Assembly: GCA_050732575.1 (NCBI GenBank)
Contig: JBOHRF010000098.1
Location: 1 to 16,097 of the forward strand
Length of the DNA stretch: 16,097 bases
Direction of reading: 5' to 3'
Source of the DNA: JBBDWZ01 sp050732575
Lineage (GTDB): Bacteria > Gemmatimonadota > Gemmatimonadetes > Longimicrobiales > RSA9
The position numbers were made by a program, and so were the translations under genes. The notes below the pieces were generated by a model, which saw only the letters and a list, made by a program, of their open reading frames with translations, had not been told where the DNA came from and searched no databases. Below, in pieces: positions 7,452 to 14,280 of this stretch; the stretch's first letter is position 1; every line of letters starts with the position of its first letter.

Positions 7452-8162
7452 GTGCGTTTGCTCTTTGCCGAAGACGATCGCCAACTGCGCAGCTCCGTGA
7501 CCCGTGGACTGCGCGAGGCTGCTTATGAGGTGGAACAGGCAGCCAACGGAGTCCAGGCGCTCGAGCTGGCCTCCGGCGGCGGGTTTGATGCGATCATCCT
7601 GGATGTGCTGTTGCCGCGCAAGGATGGCATTGCCGTCTGCCGCGCGATTCGCGAGCAGGGCAACCAGGTGCCCGTCCTCATGCTCACCGCGCTGGACGCA
7701 GTGGAAGACCGCATCACGGGCTTGGATGCGGGCGCCGATGACTACCTGGTCAAGCCGTTCGATTTCGGAGAGCTGCTGGCGCGGCTGCGCGCGCTCACTC
7801 GCCGGCACGGCGAGGGCGGTCCGGCACAGCTGCGAATCGCTGATCTCACAATCGATGTGCAGGGTCATCGCGTGTGGCGCGCCGAGCGAGAAATTACCCT
7901 GACCGCAAGAGAGTTCGCCTTCCTCCTCCACCTGGCCCGCCACGCCGGACGCGCTGTCAGCCGGGCTGATCTGATGGCACACGTCTGGGAAGACGCCCGG
8001 CCCACGTACTCCAACATCATCGACGTGTACGCCAGCCGCCTGCGTCGTAAGATCGATGAGGGCGAGAAGACGGCGCTATTCCGCACTCTGCGCGGGACCG
8101 GCTACATGCTGGACGCGCCCGGCCGGCCGGTCCAGAAGCCGGGCGCGCGTCGACGCGATTGA
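7452..8162 (+). CDS. OmpR-family response regulator (REC + winged helix)
   Basis: 236-residue DNA-binding response regulator. The receiver domain shows the acidic cluster Glu7-Asp8-Asp9 (FAEDD), phosphoacceptor Asp51 (IILDVLLPRKDG), Thr79 (MLTALDA) and Lys101 (YLVKPFDF). The winged-helix Trans_reg_C domain spans about 128-225, with LTAREFAFLLHLARHAG, SRADLMAHVWE, the recognition-helix region NIIDVYASRLRRKID and the wing LRTLRGTGYML. The sequence style is that of the TctD/QseB/CopR group. It starts with GTG, giving the standard RLLFAEDD N-terminus; the ribosome site is weak. Three bases separate its stop from the sensor kinase start, so the pair is one operon. The likely target is the receptor operon downstream, which is preceded by a direct repeat with OmpR-family spacing. 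Confidence 0.95.
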   Translation: MRLLFAEDDRQLRSSVTRGLREAAYEVEQAANGVQALELASGGGFDAIILDVLLPRKDGIAVCRAIREQGNQVPVLMLTALDAVEDRITGLDAGADDYLVKPFDFGELLARLRALTRRHGEGGPAQLRIADLTIDVQGHRVWRAEREITLTAREFAFLLHLARHAGRAVSRADLMAHVWEDARPTYSNIIDVYASRLRRKIDEGEKTALFRTLRGTGYMLDAPGRPVQKPGARRRD

Positions 8163-8165
8163 ACC

Positions 8166-9626
8166 ATGCAACTCAGGCCCACGACGGTCCGCGCGCGTCT
8201 CACTCTATGGTATACGCTCGTTCTCAGCGCGCCGCTCGTGGCCTTTGCCATTGTCTCCTTTCTCATCTTCCAGCGCGCGCTGCAAAGTCAGACCGATGCG
8301 TTCCTTCGTGATGCGCTGGCCGTCTTTGCGCGCGAGATGGTCGCCGAACGACGCGCGTTCCCGGACCTTGCCGATGCCATGCGCGTCACCATACAGGAGG
8401 TGCGTTTCCGCGATCTCGACATTGTTGTGCTCGATGAGGCCGGCGCGGTGTTGGCACTGAGCGCGCCGGTCAACCTGGACGCGCAAACACGTCACTCATT
8501 CGTCGGCGACTCGGCGACCATTCTTCGTGCCCTGAGGCGGGCCCATGATGCGCAACCGCGACCCGCCGCGTTGGTCGGCCGCCGGGGCAGCTACCGGCTG
8601 TTCACCAGACCGTTGCGCGTCGAGCAGCGCGGTTTCATCCTGGCCGGAGTGTACCCGCTGCTCGAGGTGGAAGCGACGCTGCGCAGAATCCGCGGCCTGT
8701 TCCTGATTGCCATCCCTCTGTTCATCGCCATCGCGGCCACCGGCGGCTACTTCCTGGCCAAACGAAGTTTCACGCCCGTGTCCACCATGGCCGCGCGTGC
8801 CGCCGAAATCGGCGCCACTACGCTGCATGAGCGTCTCCCCATTGCCACCGAAGATGAGTTGGGCGCACTGGCGCGCGTGCTCAACCAACTCCTCGATCGC
8901 CTGGAACGATCTTTCGCCCAGCAGCGGCGCTTCATGGCTGATGCGTCACACGAGCTGCGCACACCCACTACCATTATTCGCACAGAAGCTGAAGTCACGC
9001 TCTCGCGTGAGTCGCGGGAGGAACCCGAATACCGCGCATCGATGGCCATCGTTCAGGACGCTGCGCGCCGCATCAGCCGTATTGTCGATGATATCTTCCT
9101 GCTGGCCCGCGCCGATGCCGGCCACCTGAGCCCCAATGCCGACCCGCTCTATCTCGAGGACGTCGTGCACGATGCCGTGCGCGCGGTGCGGCCTCTGGCC
9201 GACCCGCGCCACATTAACATCGCCCTCCTTCATGTCGTCGAGGCACCGTTCACGGGCGATGCCGACCTGCTCGGCCGCGTCCTGCTCAACCTGCTCGACA
9301 ACGCCATCCGACATTCGCCCGACGACGCCAGGATCGACGTCGATTTGCGCAAAACCCGCGCGTCTTATGAAATCACCGTAGTCGACGCCGGTGATGGTAT
9401 CCCGGAAGAAGCGCACGAGCGGGTCTTCGAGCGCTTTTTCCGCCTCGACGTCGCTCGCTCGCGCGCGGAAAACGTCACCACCAGCGGGGCTGGACTCGGG
9501 CTCAGCATCGGCCGTCGCATCGCTGAGTTACACGCCGGTAGCCTCGAGCTGGTCAGTTCACGTCCCGGACGCACCGAATTCCGGCTCTCCCTGCCCATCC
9601 GGTCCGAGCCAAACCGGCTGGCCTGA
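8166..9626 (+). CDS. HAMP-containing sensor histidine kinase, partner of the OmpR-type regulator
   Basis: 486-residue inner-membrane sensor kinase. Membrane helix 1 lies at about 14-38 and helix 2 at about 178-199, enclosing a periplasmic sensor of about 140 residues with no recognisable domain. HAMP follows (about 200-252, ending DELGALARVLNQLLDRLE). The HisKA domain carries phosphoacceptor His262 in ASHELRTP. HATPase_c has N-box Asn379 (LLNLLDNAIRHSP), G1 box DAGDGIP (407-413), F box RVFERFFRLD and G2 box SGAGLGLSI (Gly441-Gly445). All key catalytic residues are present. The N-terminal style (VRARLTLWYTLVL) is that of kinases paired with CopR/TctD-like regulators, many of which sense metals or organic acids, but the ligand cannot be read here. 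The gene starts 3 bases after the regulator stop. Confidence 0.95.
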   Translation: MQLRPTTVRARLTLWYTLVLSAPLVAFAIVSFLIFQRALQSQTDAFLRDALAVFAREMVAERRAFPDLADAMRVTIQEVRFRDLDIVVLDEAGAVLALSAPVNLDAQTRHSFVGDSATILRALRRAHDAQPRPAALVGRRGSYRLFTRPLRVEQRGFILAGVYPLLEVEATLRRIRGLFLIAIPLFIAIAATGGYFLAKRSFTPVSTMAARAAEIGATTLHERLPIATEDELGALARVLNQLLDRLERSFAQQRRFMADASHELRTPTTIIRTEAEVTLSRESREEPEYRASMAIVQDAARRISRIVDDIFLLARADAGHLSPNADPLYLEDVVHDAVRAVRPLADPRHINIALLHVVEAPFTGDADLLGRVLLNLLDNAIRHSPDDARIDVDLRKTRASYEITVVDAGDGIPEEAHERVFERFFRLDVARSRAENVTTSGAGLGLSIGRRIAELHAGSLELVSSRPGRTEFRLSLPIRSEPNRLA

Positions 9627-9721
9627 CTTCGCGCACCCCGTGCAGGCCGCCCAACCCGCAGCGTCGCTTGCTCGTGGTAAGACCGTTGCCGCCGGCAGTG
9701 CGGGCGCCTAGCTTGGCCGAA

Positions 9722-9740
9722 TTCATGAATCGTTCATGAA
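9722..9740 (+). promoter_or_regulatory. Candidate regulator binding site: two TTCATGAA boxes, 11-base period
   Basis: TTCATGAA occurs at 9722-9729 and again at 9733-9740, separated by TCG, so the boxes repeat every 11 bases (one helical turn). OmpR-family regulators bind direct repeats of this spacing. Because each box is itself a palindrome and the flanks are GAATTC / GAAATTC, the site can also be read as one nearly perfect inverted repeat. It ends 41 bases before the receptor start codon. A weak -35-like TTGGCC (9713-9718) and -10-like TGAAAT (9737-9742) overlap it, which would fit repression as well as activation. Confidence 0.5.
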
Positions 9741-9743
9741 ATT

Positions 9744-9759
9744 CCGCCGCGGCAGGCGG
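9744..9759 (+). other. Short GC hairpin in the receptor leader
   Basis: CCGCC and GGCGG pair around the loop GCGGCA, between the TTCATGAA boxes and the ribosome site of the receptor gene. It is short and could be chance in GC-rich DNA. Confidence 0.2.
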
Positions 9760-9781
9760 CCTCCCTGGCAGGTCAATAATC

Positions 9782-11848
9782 ATGAGAATCAAAATCAGGA
9801 AACTGCTAGTAACGGCCCTGATAATGGTGGGTGTGAGATCGGCGGCGGCAACGGCACAGGGCACGCGATCGGACTCGCTACGCGCCGATTCGGCGGCGTT
9901 TCGACTCAAGGCCATCCTGGTGACAGGCGCGCGCGCGGTGGGTGTGGTGGGTGGTGCCAGCGCGGTCATAATGCGGCCCGAGGAGCTGCGGTCATCGCCG
10001 GCGCCACTGCTGGAGCAGGCACTGCGCGAAACGCCGTTCGTGCACGTGCGGCAGAATTCACGGGGTGAGATGGAGATGTCGGTGCGCGGCTCGGATTCGC
10101 GCCAGGCGGCCGTCCTCATCGATGGCGTGCCCATCACGTTGGGTTGGGATCACCGTACGGATCCGTCGCTGATTCCCATCACCGGCGCGCAGAGCCTGGT
10201 CATTGTGAGAGGGCTGGGGTCGCTGTTGAGCGGACCCAACACGCTGGGCGGCACAATCGAAGTTTCGCATGACGATCAGTCGGCGGAGCCGGGTGGCAGA
10301 GCGTGGGCCGGTGGCGGCGTCGATGAGAACTCGGCCCTGGTCACCACGCTGGGTGGTGTACGTCGCTTTGGGAATGCGCTGGGTGGCGTGCTGTCGGTGC
10401 AGGGCGGTGTGGCCTACCGCAAGCGTGACGGTTTCACGCTGCCGGAAGGCGCGGCCGATACATCGTCGCGTGATGGGCTGCGCACGAACAGTGATCTACG
10501 TCACGTGGATGGCTTTGGTTCGTTGCGCTGGAGCAATGCGCGCGGCGCAGGACTTGGACTTACCGTGTCGGGATTCGATGCCGAGCGCGGTGTCCCACCC
10601 GAGGAGCATCTGGCCGCACCGCGCCTGTGGCGCTACCCGTATTACAAGCGCATGATCACGGCGTTGTCGGGCAGCACAGGCCGATTCAACACTCCGCTGG
10701 GCCATACGTCGATCGACGTGGGTGCCGGCTACAATAGTGGTAGCCTGAAGATCGAGACGTTCAGCAATCGTAACTACCAGACCGTGACGGCCCAAGAGCT
10801 GGGCGAAGAGCGCACGTTCAACGGTCGCGTATTGCTGACGCATTCGCTGCCCGCGAACGCGCTGTTGCGCGCGGCCTTCACCACGGCCGATGTTCGCTAC
10901 ACGGAAACGCTCACTGCAGGTGTGGACGACAAGTACCGGCAGAAGCTGTGGAGTGCGGGCGGCGAAATCGAAGCGCCGCTGGGCGCCGGCACCACGCTGG
11001 CGGGCGGACTGGTGTACGATAAGACGGAAACGCCCGAAACGGGCGGACGCACGCCCGCGCAGGAGCCCTTCAACAGCATTGGCTGGCGTGCCGGATTGAT
11101 GCACGATCTCACGGCCGGTTTGCGGCTGCACGCCAGCGCGAGCCAGCGCTCGAGGTTCCCCGCGCTGCGCGAGCTCTATTCGGGTGCGCTCAACCGTTTC
11201 ATGCCCAATCCCGAGCTCGAGCCGGAAACGCTGCTGGGTTTCGAAGCCGGGATCGGTGTGGCGCGTGCGCTGGGACCGATTCCGCAGGCCACGTTCGAGG
11301 TCACGGGCTTCCATCACAATCTGGACAACGCCGTGGTGCGCATCACGCTGCCCGCGCCCGACCGCCGGTTCCGGCGCATCAACCGGGACCGCATCGAAAG
11401 CACGGGCGCCGAGGTTCTGGCCGGCTTTGCGTTCAGTGCGGACCGTGAGCGCGCCGTAACGCTGAACTTCGATGTACTGTTCCAGAAGATCTCGATTTTC
11501 GACATCACGCTGCAAAACGAGCCCGAGCGTCATGCCGAGAACAATCCGGAGACGCGCGGATCGCTCGAGTTGAGCGTGCCGCTGCCCCTGTCCCTGCGCT
11601 TGAGCGCCAACTCGCGCTACACGGGCACGCAGTATTGCCTGAATGCAGATAGCGGCAACGAGATGGAATTGAGGAGCCAGGCCGAGCACGACCTGGTCCT
11701 CGAGCGGAGTTTCACGGTCGGTCGTGGTGCATTCCGCTCGCTCCGCGCGCTGGTGGCGATGGACAACCTGGCCGATGCCACGGTCTTCGACCAGTGCGGC
11801 CTGACGCAACCGGGGCGCACGCTTCGGCTCATGTTCTCACTGCGATAG
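9782..11848 (+). CDS. TonB-dependent outer-membrane receptor
   Basis: 688-residue outer-membrane receptor that would import a substrate using TonB energy. Signal peptide at about 1-26 (MRIKIRKLLVTALIM, then AAATAQG). A Ser/Arg/Asp-rich linker and a possible TonB-box-like segment (LKAILVTGA, about 43-51) precede the plug, about 60-165: LLEQALRETPFVHVRQ, MSVRGSDSRQAAVLIDGVPI, SLVIVRGLGSLLSGPNTLGG. The remainder alternates like a 22-strand barrel and includes the typical late-barrel stretch FPALRELYSG. Cys619 (TQYCLN) and Cys672 (DQCGLTQPGR) in the last loops may form a disulfide. The protein ends LMFSLR, not in the usual terminal aromatic. AGG at 9770-9772 lies 9 bases before the ATG. The PepSY gene follows after 12 bases. 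The substrate is not predictable; the context fits iron chelates, heme, another metal or a metal-organic acid complex. Confidence 0.95.
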   Translation: MRIKIRKLLVTALIMVGVRSAAATAQGTRSDSLRADSAAFRLKAILVTGARAVGVVGGASAVIMRPEELRSSPAPLLEQALRETPFVHVRQNSRGEMEMSVRGSDSRQAAVLIDGVPITLGWDHRTDPSLIPITGAQSLVIVRGLGSLLSGPNTLGGTIEVSHDDQSAEPGGRAWAGGGVDENSALVTTLGGVRRFGNALGGVLSVQGGVAYRKRDGFTLPEGAADTSSRDGLRTNSDLRHVDGFGSLRWSNARGAGLGLTVSGFDAERGVPPEEHLAAPRLWRYPYYKRMITALSGSTGRFNTPLGHTSIDVGAGYNSGSLKIETFSNRNYQTVTAQELGEERTFNGRVLLTHSLPANALLRAAFTTADVRYTETLTAGVDDKYRQKLWSAGGEIEAPLGAGTTLAGGLVYDKTETPETGGRTPAQEPFNSIGWRAGLMHDLTAGLRLHASASQRSRFPALRELYSGALNRFMPNPELEPETLLGFEAGIGVARALGPIPQATFEVTGFHHNLDNAVVRITLPAPDRRFRRINRDRIESTGAEVLAGFAFSADRERAVTLNFDVLFQKISIFDITLQNEPERHAENNPETRGSLELSVPLPLSLRLSANSRYTGTQYCLNADSGNEMELRSQAEHDLVLERSFTVGRGAFRSLRALVAMDNLADATVFDQCGLTQPGRTLRLMFSLR

Positions 11849-11860
11849 AGGCGATCGCGC

Positions 11861-12472
11861 ATGGCCCATATTCTGGACAAGCCACGGCCGCGCAGGAACG
11901 AGCCCGCGCCATCACGTTGGACGTGGGCAAGGGCGGCCTTCTACATCCATTTGTGGTTGGGCGTAGTGGCTACCATTGCGCTCATTGCCATCTCGATTAC
12001 CGGCATTCTGCTCAACCACAAGCGTGGCCTGGGGCTCATGCCCGATGTGCCGCATGAGCCGACCGGCTCGTTTTCCCAAACCATTTCGTTGGAGCGCATG
12101 GCGCTCGCCGCATTGACTGCTGCACCGCAAACGGCCAGAGCGAACTGGAAAGTCGGCGATCCCGTGGACATTGGCCTCATCGATCGCATGGACGTCCGTC
12201 CGAAGGATGGTTTTGTCAAAGTCAGATTGACCGACAAAGCATCCATGGAGATGACGGTCGACATCAACACCGGGCAGGTGATCCACACCGGCCGGCGCGG
12301 TGACGTCTTCCTGGAGAAACTGCATTCAGGCGAGGCGTTCGGTGGACGGCAGTTTGTGATCCTTTCCGATATCGCGGCCGTGGCCCTGGTGCTGACATTG
12401 ATTACCGGATACTGGCTGTGGCTGGTACCCAAGCTGAGCCGCGGCACGCGCCAGCTCGAGCCAACAGAATGA
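11861..12472 (+). CDS. PepSY-associated transmembrane protein
   Basis: 203-residue inner-membrane protein with two membrane helices, about 27-51 (YIHLWLGVVATIALIAISIT) and about 165-189 (FVILSDIAAVALVLTLITGY), flanking a periplasmic PepSY-like part that contains MTVDINTGQVIHTGRRGD. His30 and His53 at the ends of helix 1 and His155 in EKLHSGEAFG sit where related PepSY_TM proteins carry conserved histidines; heme or metal binding is possible but unproven. Members of this group are often encoded next to TonB-dependent siderophore or metal receptors and are thought to act as reductase subunits releasing iron in the periplasm. It begins 12 bases after the receptor stop, with GAGG at 11848-11851 as ribosome site, and overlaps the next gene by 4 bases. 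Confidence 0.85.
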   Translation: MAHILDKPRPRRNEPAPSRWTWARAAFYIHLWLGVVATIALIAISITGILLNHKRGLGLMPDVPHEPTGSFSQTISLERMALAALTAAPQTARANWKVGDPVDIGLIDRMDVRPKDGFVKVRLTDKASMEMTVDINTGQVIHTGRRGDVFLEKLHSGEAFGGRQFVILSDIAAVALVLTLITGYWLWLVPKLSRGTRQLEPTE

Positions 12473-12804
12473 TTATGACGCTCAACTTCCTGGCTTTTCT
12501 GATCGGATTGTTTGTCGTGCCGCTCTTGCTGTTGAGCTGGGGTCGTCGACTGCGGCGGCGCGCTCCCCGCTCACGATCGGCCTTCTGGGGCGCCATCATC
12601 GGGCACTGTGTGGCGGGAACGATTGCTGTCATTTGGGGCATGATCCCGCCCGAGGCGTGGACGGCGGAAGAGACCGGGCGCGGCTTTTTCGGGTTGTGGA
12701 GCCTGCTCGTGCTGCCCCTCGCCGGTGCACTCGTGGGGGCGCTATTCGCCAGAGCCGAGAAGGGCACCGAGGCCGGGCCGCAATCGCGCGCACCGGTTCG
12801 CTGA
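12469..12804 (+). CDS. Small multi-pass membrane protein, unknown function
   Basis: 111 residues, predicted in the inner membrane with about three helices: LNFLAFLIGLFVVPLLLLSW, then after a basic loop (RRLRRRAPRSR) AIIGHCVAGTIAVIWGMIP, and after TAEETGRGFFG a third (LWSLLVLPLAGALVGALFA). The ATG at 12469 overlaps the TGA of the PepSY gene (ATGA), indicating translational coupling, so I prefer it to a GTG at 12418 that would overlap by 55 bases and add a polar, non-conserved-looking leader. By position it belongs to the receptor/PepSY operon and may be an accessory subunit. I recognise no named family. It ends 38 bases from the stop of the convergent aminotransferase gene. Confidence 0.75.
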   Translation: MIMTLNFLAFLIGLFVVPLLLLSWGRRLRRRAPRSRSAFWGAIIGHCVAGTIAVIWGMIPPEAWTAEETGRGFFGLWSLLVLPLAGALVGALFARAEKGTEAGPQSRAPVR

Positions 12805-12842
12805 ATGCACACGATCTCATCCAACGAGAGCGCAGTCACGCC

Positions 12843-14027
12843 TTAGACCGGCCGTTCTACAAGACCGACCAGGCTGTCCGTAGCGACCGCCACGCCAGCT
12901 CTTCGAATAGGCACGCCGCTCAAGGCCAGGCCGGCCTCCACACCGGCCAACGTTGCAATCAGCATCAGATCATTGAAGTCACCCACATGGCCGATGCGGA
13001 ATACGCGGCCCTTCAGTTTTCCCAATCCCGTCCCCAGCGACATGTTGAAGCGATCGTGCACGAGTTGGCGAAATTGGTCGGCGTCGTGCCCTTCGGGCAT
13101 GACCACCGTGGTCAGCACGTCGCTCTGTTCGTCCGCGCGCTCACATTGCGTGTCCAGACCCCATTGCTGAACGGCGCAGCGCGCGGCGCGGCCGTAGCGC
13201 GCGTGCCGGCAGAACACCTGCTCCAGTCCTTCCTCATCCAGCATGGCCAACGCCTCCCGCAATCCAAACAGCAGGTTGGTGGAAGGCGTGTGCGGGAAAT
13301 AACCCTCTGCATTGCGCGCGATCATGGGATTCCAGTCCCAGTACGAGCGCGGCAGCGTGGCCTCCCTGGAGGCGACACGGGCTTTCTGGCTGATGGCAAG
13401 GAAGGCCAGTCCCGGTGGCAGCATCAGGCCCTTCTGCGATGCGGCAATAGTTACGTCGATGCCCCACTCGTCATGACGGTAGTCCAGACAGCCCACCGAC
13501 GAGACTGCATCGACGATCAGTAGGGCAGGGTGCTGGGCGCTATCCATGGCGCGGCGCACCTCGGCCAGGCGCGTCATGGCGCCGGTCGACGTTTCGTTGT
13601 GCACGAGCGCCACGGCGCGATACGTGTGTGCGCGATCTTCGCGCAGCCGCTGTTCGATGATGTCCGGGTCGGCGCCGCGCCGCCAATCGGTTTCCACAAC
13701 GTCAATCTGCAAGCCAAAACGGCGTGCAACCTCTATCCAGTTCACCGCGAACTGACCGGTCTCGAACATCAGCACACGATCGCCTGCACGCAGTGTATTC
13801 ACGAACGCCGCTTCCCAGCCGCCCGTGCCGGACGCGGCATAGATCACCACCGGTTGTTCCGTGCGAAACACGGCCCGCAGACCACGCAGAACCTCGTGCG
13901 TGAGCGCGGGAAAATCGGGCCCGCGGTGATCGATGGTGGCGCGGCTGATGGCGCGTAACACGCGATCGGGCACGTTCGATGGACCCGGCAACTGTAAGAA
14001 GTGCCAGCCTGTGCGCGCTCTTCCCAC
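12843..14027 (-). CDS. Class V aminotransferase, serine/alanine-glyoxylate type
   Basis: 394-residue PLP enzyme, full length for fold-type I class V aminotransferases, predicted cytoplasmic. Features: N-terminal LQLPGPSNVPDRVL, the cofactor phosphate loop AASGTGGWEAAF, Asp173 in LLIVDAVSSVG to contact the pyridine nitrogen, and Schiff-base Lys199 in ASQKGLMLPPG; the 26-residue Asp-to-Lys spacing equals that of alanine-glyoxylate aminotransferase. The C-terminus has RIGHVGDFNDLMLI. It most likely transfers the amino group of serine or alanine to glyoxylate, giving glycine. The start is GTG at 14027 (reverse strand), with AGGTAG about 7-10 bases upstream; no better ATG lies near. It is divergent from a FAD/Fe-S 2-hydroxyacid dehydrogenase-like gene, which fits glyoxylate metabolism. 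A phosphoserine or purine-catabolic aminotransferase of the same fold cannot be excluded. Confidence 0.92.
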   Translation of the reverse strand: MGRARTGWHFLQLPGPSNVPDRVLRAISRATIDHRGPDFPALTHEVLRGLRAVFRTEQPVVIYAASGTGGWEAAFVNTLRAGDRVLMFETGQFAVNWIEVARRFGLQIDVVETDWRRGADPDIIEQRLREDRAHTYRAVALVHNETSTGAMTRLAEVRRAMDSAQHPALLIVDAVSSVGCLDYRHDEWGIDVTIAASQKGLMLPPGLAFLAISQKARVASREATLPRSYWDWNPMIARNAEGYFPHTPSTNLLFGLREALAMLDEEGLEQVFCRHARYGRAARCAVQQWGLDTQCERADEQSDVLTTVVMPEGHDADQFRQLVHDRFNMSLGTGLGKLKGRVFRIGHVGDFNDLMLIATLAGVEAGLALSGVPIRRAGVAVATDSLVGLVERPV

Positions 14028-14095
14028 GATAGTTCTACCTGGATGCGGAGGTGGATGCGAAAGAGAGCGACCGGATTCGCGTCAAGCAAGATTGG

Positions 14096-14129
14096 TGATC
14101 CTCGGTCCTAGTGCGGAGTACCAGGATCA
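14096..14129. repeat. Imperfect inverted repeat between divergent genes
   Basis: TGATCCTcGGT and ACCAGGATCA pair over 10 bp with one bulged C, leaving a 13-base loop. It lies about 70 bases upstream of the aminotransferase start in the shared control region, so it could be an operator or a leader hairpin. No regulator gene is adjacent. Confidence 0.35.
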
Positions 14130-14148
14130 GGGCGAGGAGGAGGGAGGG

Positions 14149-14199
14149 ATTGAACGGATAACGGATCCGTTGAATCCGTATCCGTTCAATCCGTTCAAT
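14149..14199. repeat. Cluster of ATCCGTTCA 9-mer repeats, direct and inverted
   Basis: The 11-mer ATCCGTTCAAT occurs at 14180-14190 and 14189-14199 (9-base period), its exact reverse complement ATTGAACGGAT at 14149-14159, and a one-mismatch copy (ATCCGTTGAAT) at 14165-14175. AACGGATCCGTT (14160-14171) is a perfect 12-base palindrome. The whole block can fold into a long hairpin. It resembles a short dispersed intergenic repeat (REP-like) more than a simple operator. Confidence 0.7.
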
Positions 14200-14266
14200 T
14201 CCCCTTTGCCTAACCCTCCCCCCAAAATTCTCCTCGACTCTCCCTCCATCCGTTTGACCGACCTAG

Positions 14267-14272
14267 TATGAT
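14267..14272 (+). promoter_or_regulatory. Candidate -10 element placed for a leaderless mRNA
   Basis: TATGAT (five of six consensus bases) ends 8 bases before the ATG at 14281, which would put transcription start at or within two bases of the start codon. TTGACC at 14254-14259 looks like a -35 but is only 7 bases away, too close to pair with it. The AGGA directly touching the ATG is too close to serve as a ribosome site. Confidence 0.3.
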
Positions 14273-14280
14273 TGTCAGGA

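Noticed and set aside
6870..7982. Minus-strand reading frame (370 codons) across the lipoprotein gene, the gap and the OmpR-type regulator
   Set aside because: It spans two well-supported plus-strand genes and a terminator hairpin; no protein family is visible in it.
10496..11809. Minus-strand reading frame (437 codons) inside the TonB-dependent receptor
   Set aside because: Typical mirror frame of a GC-rich barrel gene; the receptor has signal peptide, plug and barrel motifs on the plus strand.
12418..12468. Upstream GTG start for the small membrane protein
   Set aside because: It would overlap the PepSY gene by 55 bases and add a polar, Ala/Arg/Pro-rich leader; the ATGA overlap start at 12469 is the more usual arrangement.
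14149..14199. CRISPR array
   Set aside because: Repeat units are 9 bases with no unique spacers, both orientations are mixed and no cas gene is present.
14254..14272. TTGACC plus TATGAT as a normal sigma70 promoter
   Set aside because: Only 7 bases separate the two elements; about 17 are needed.
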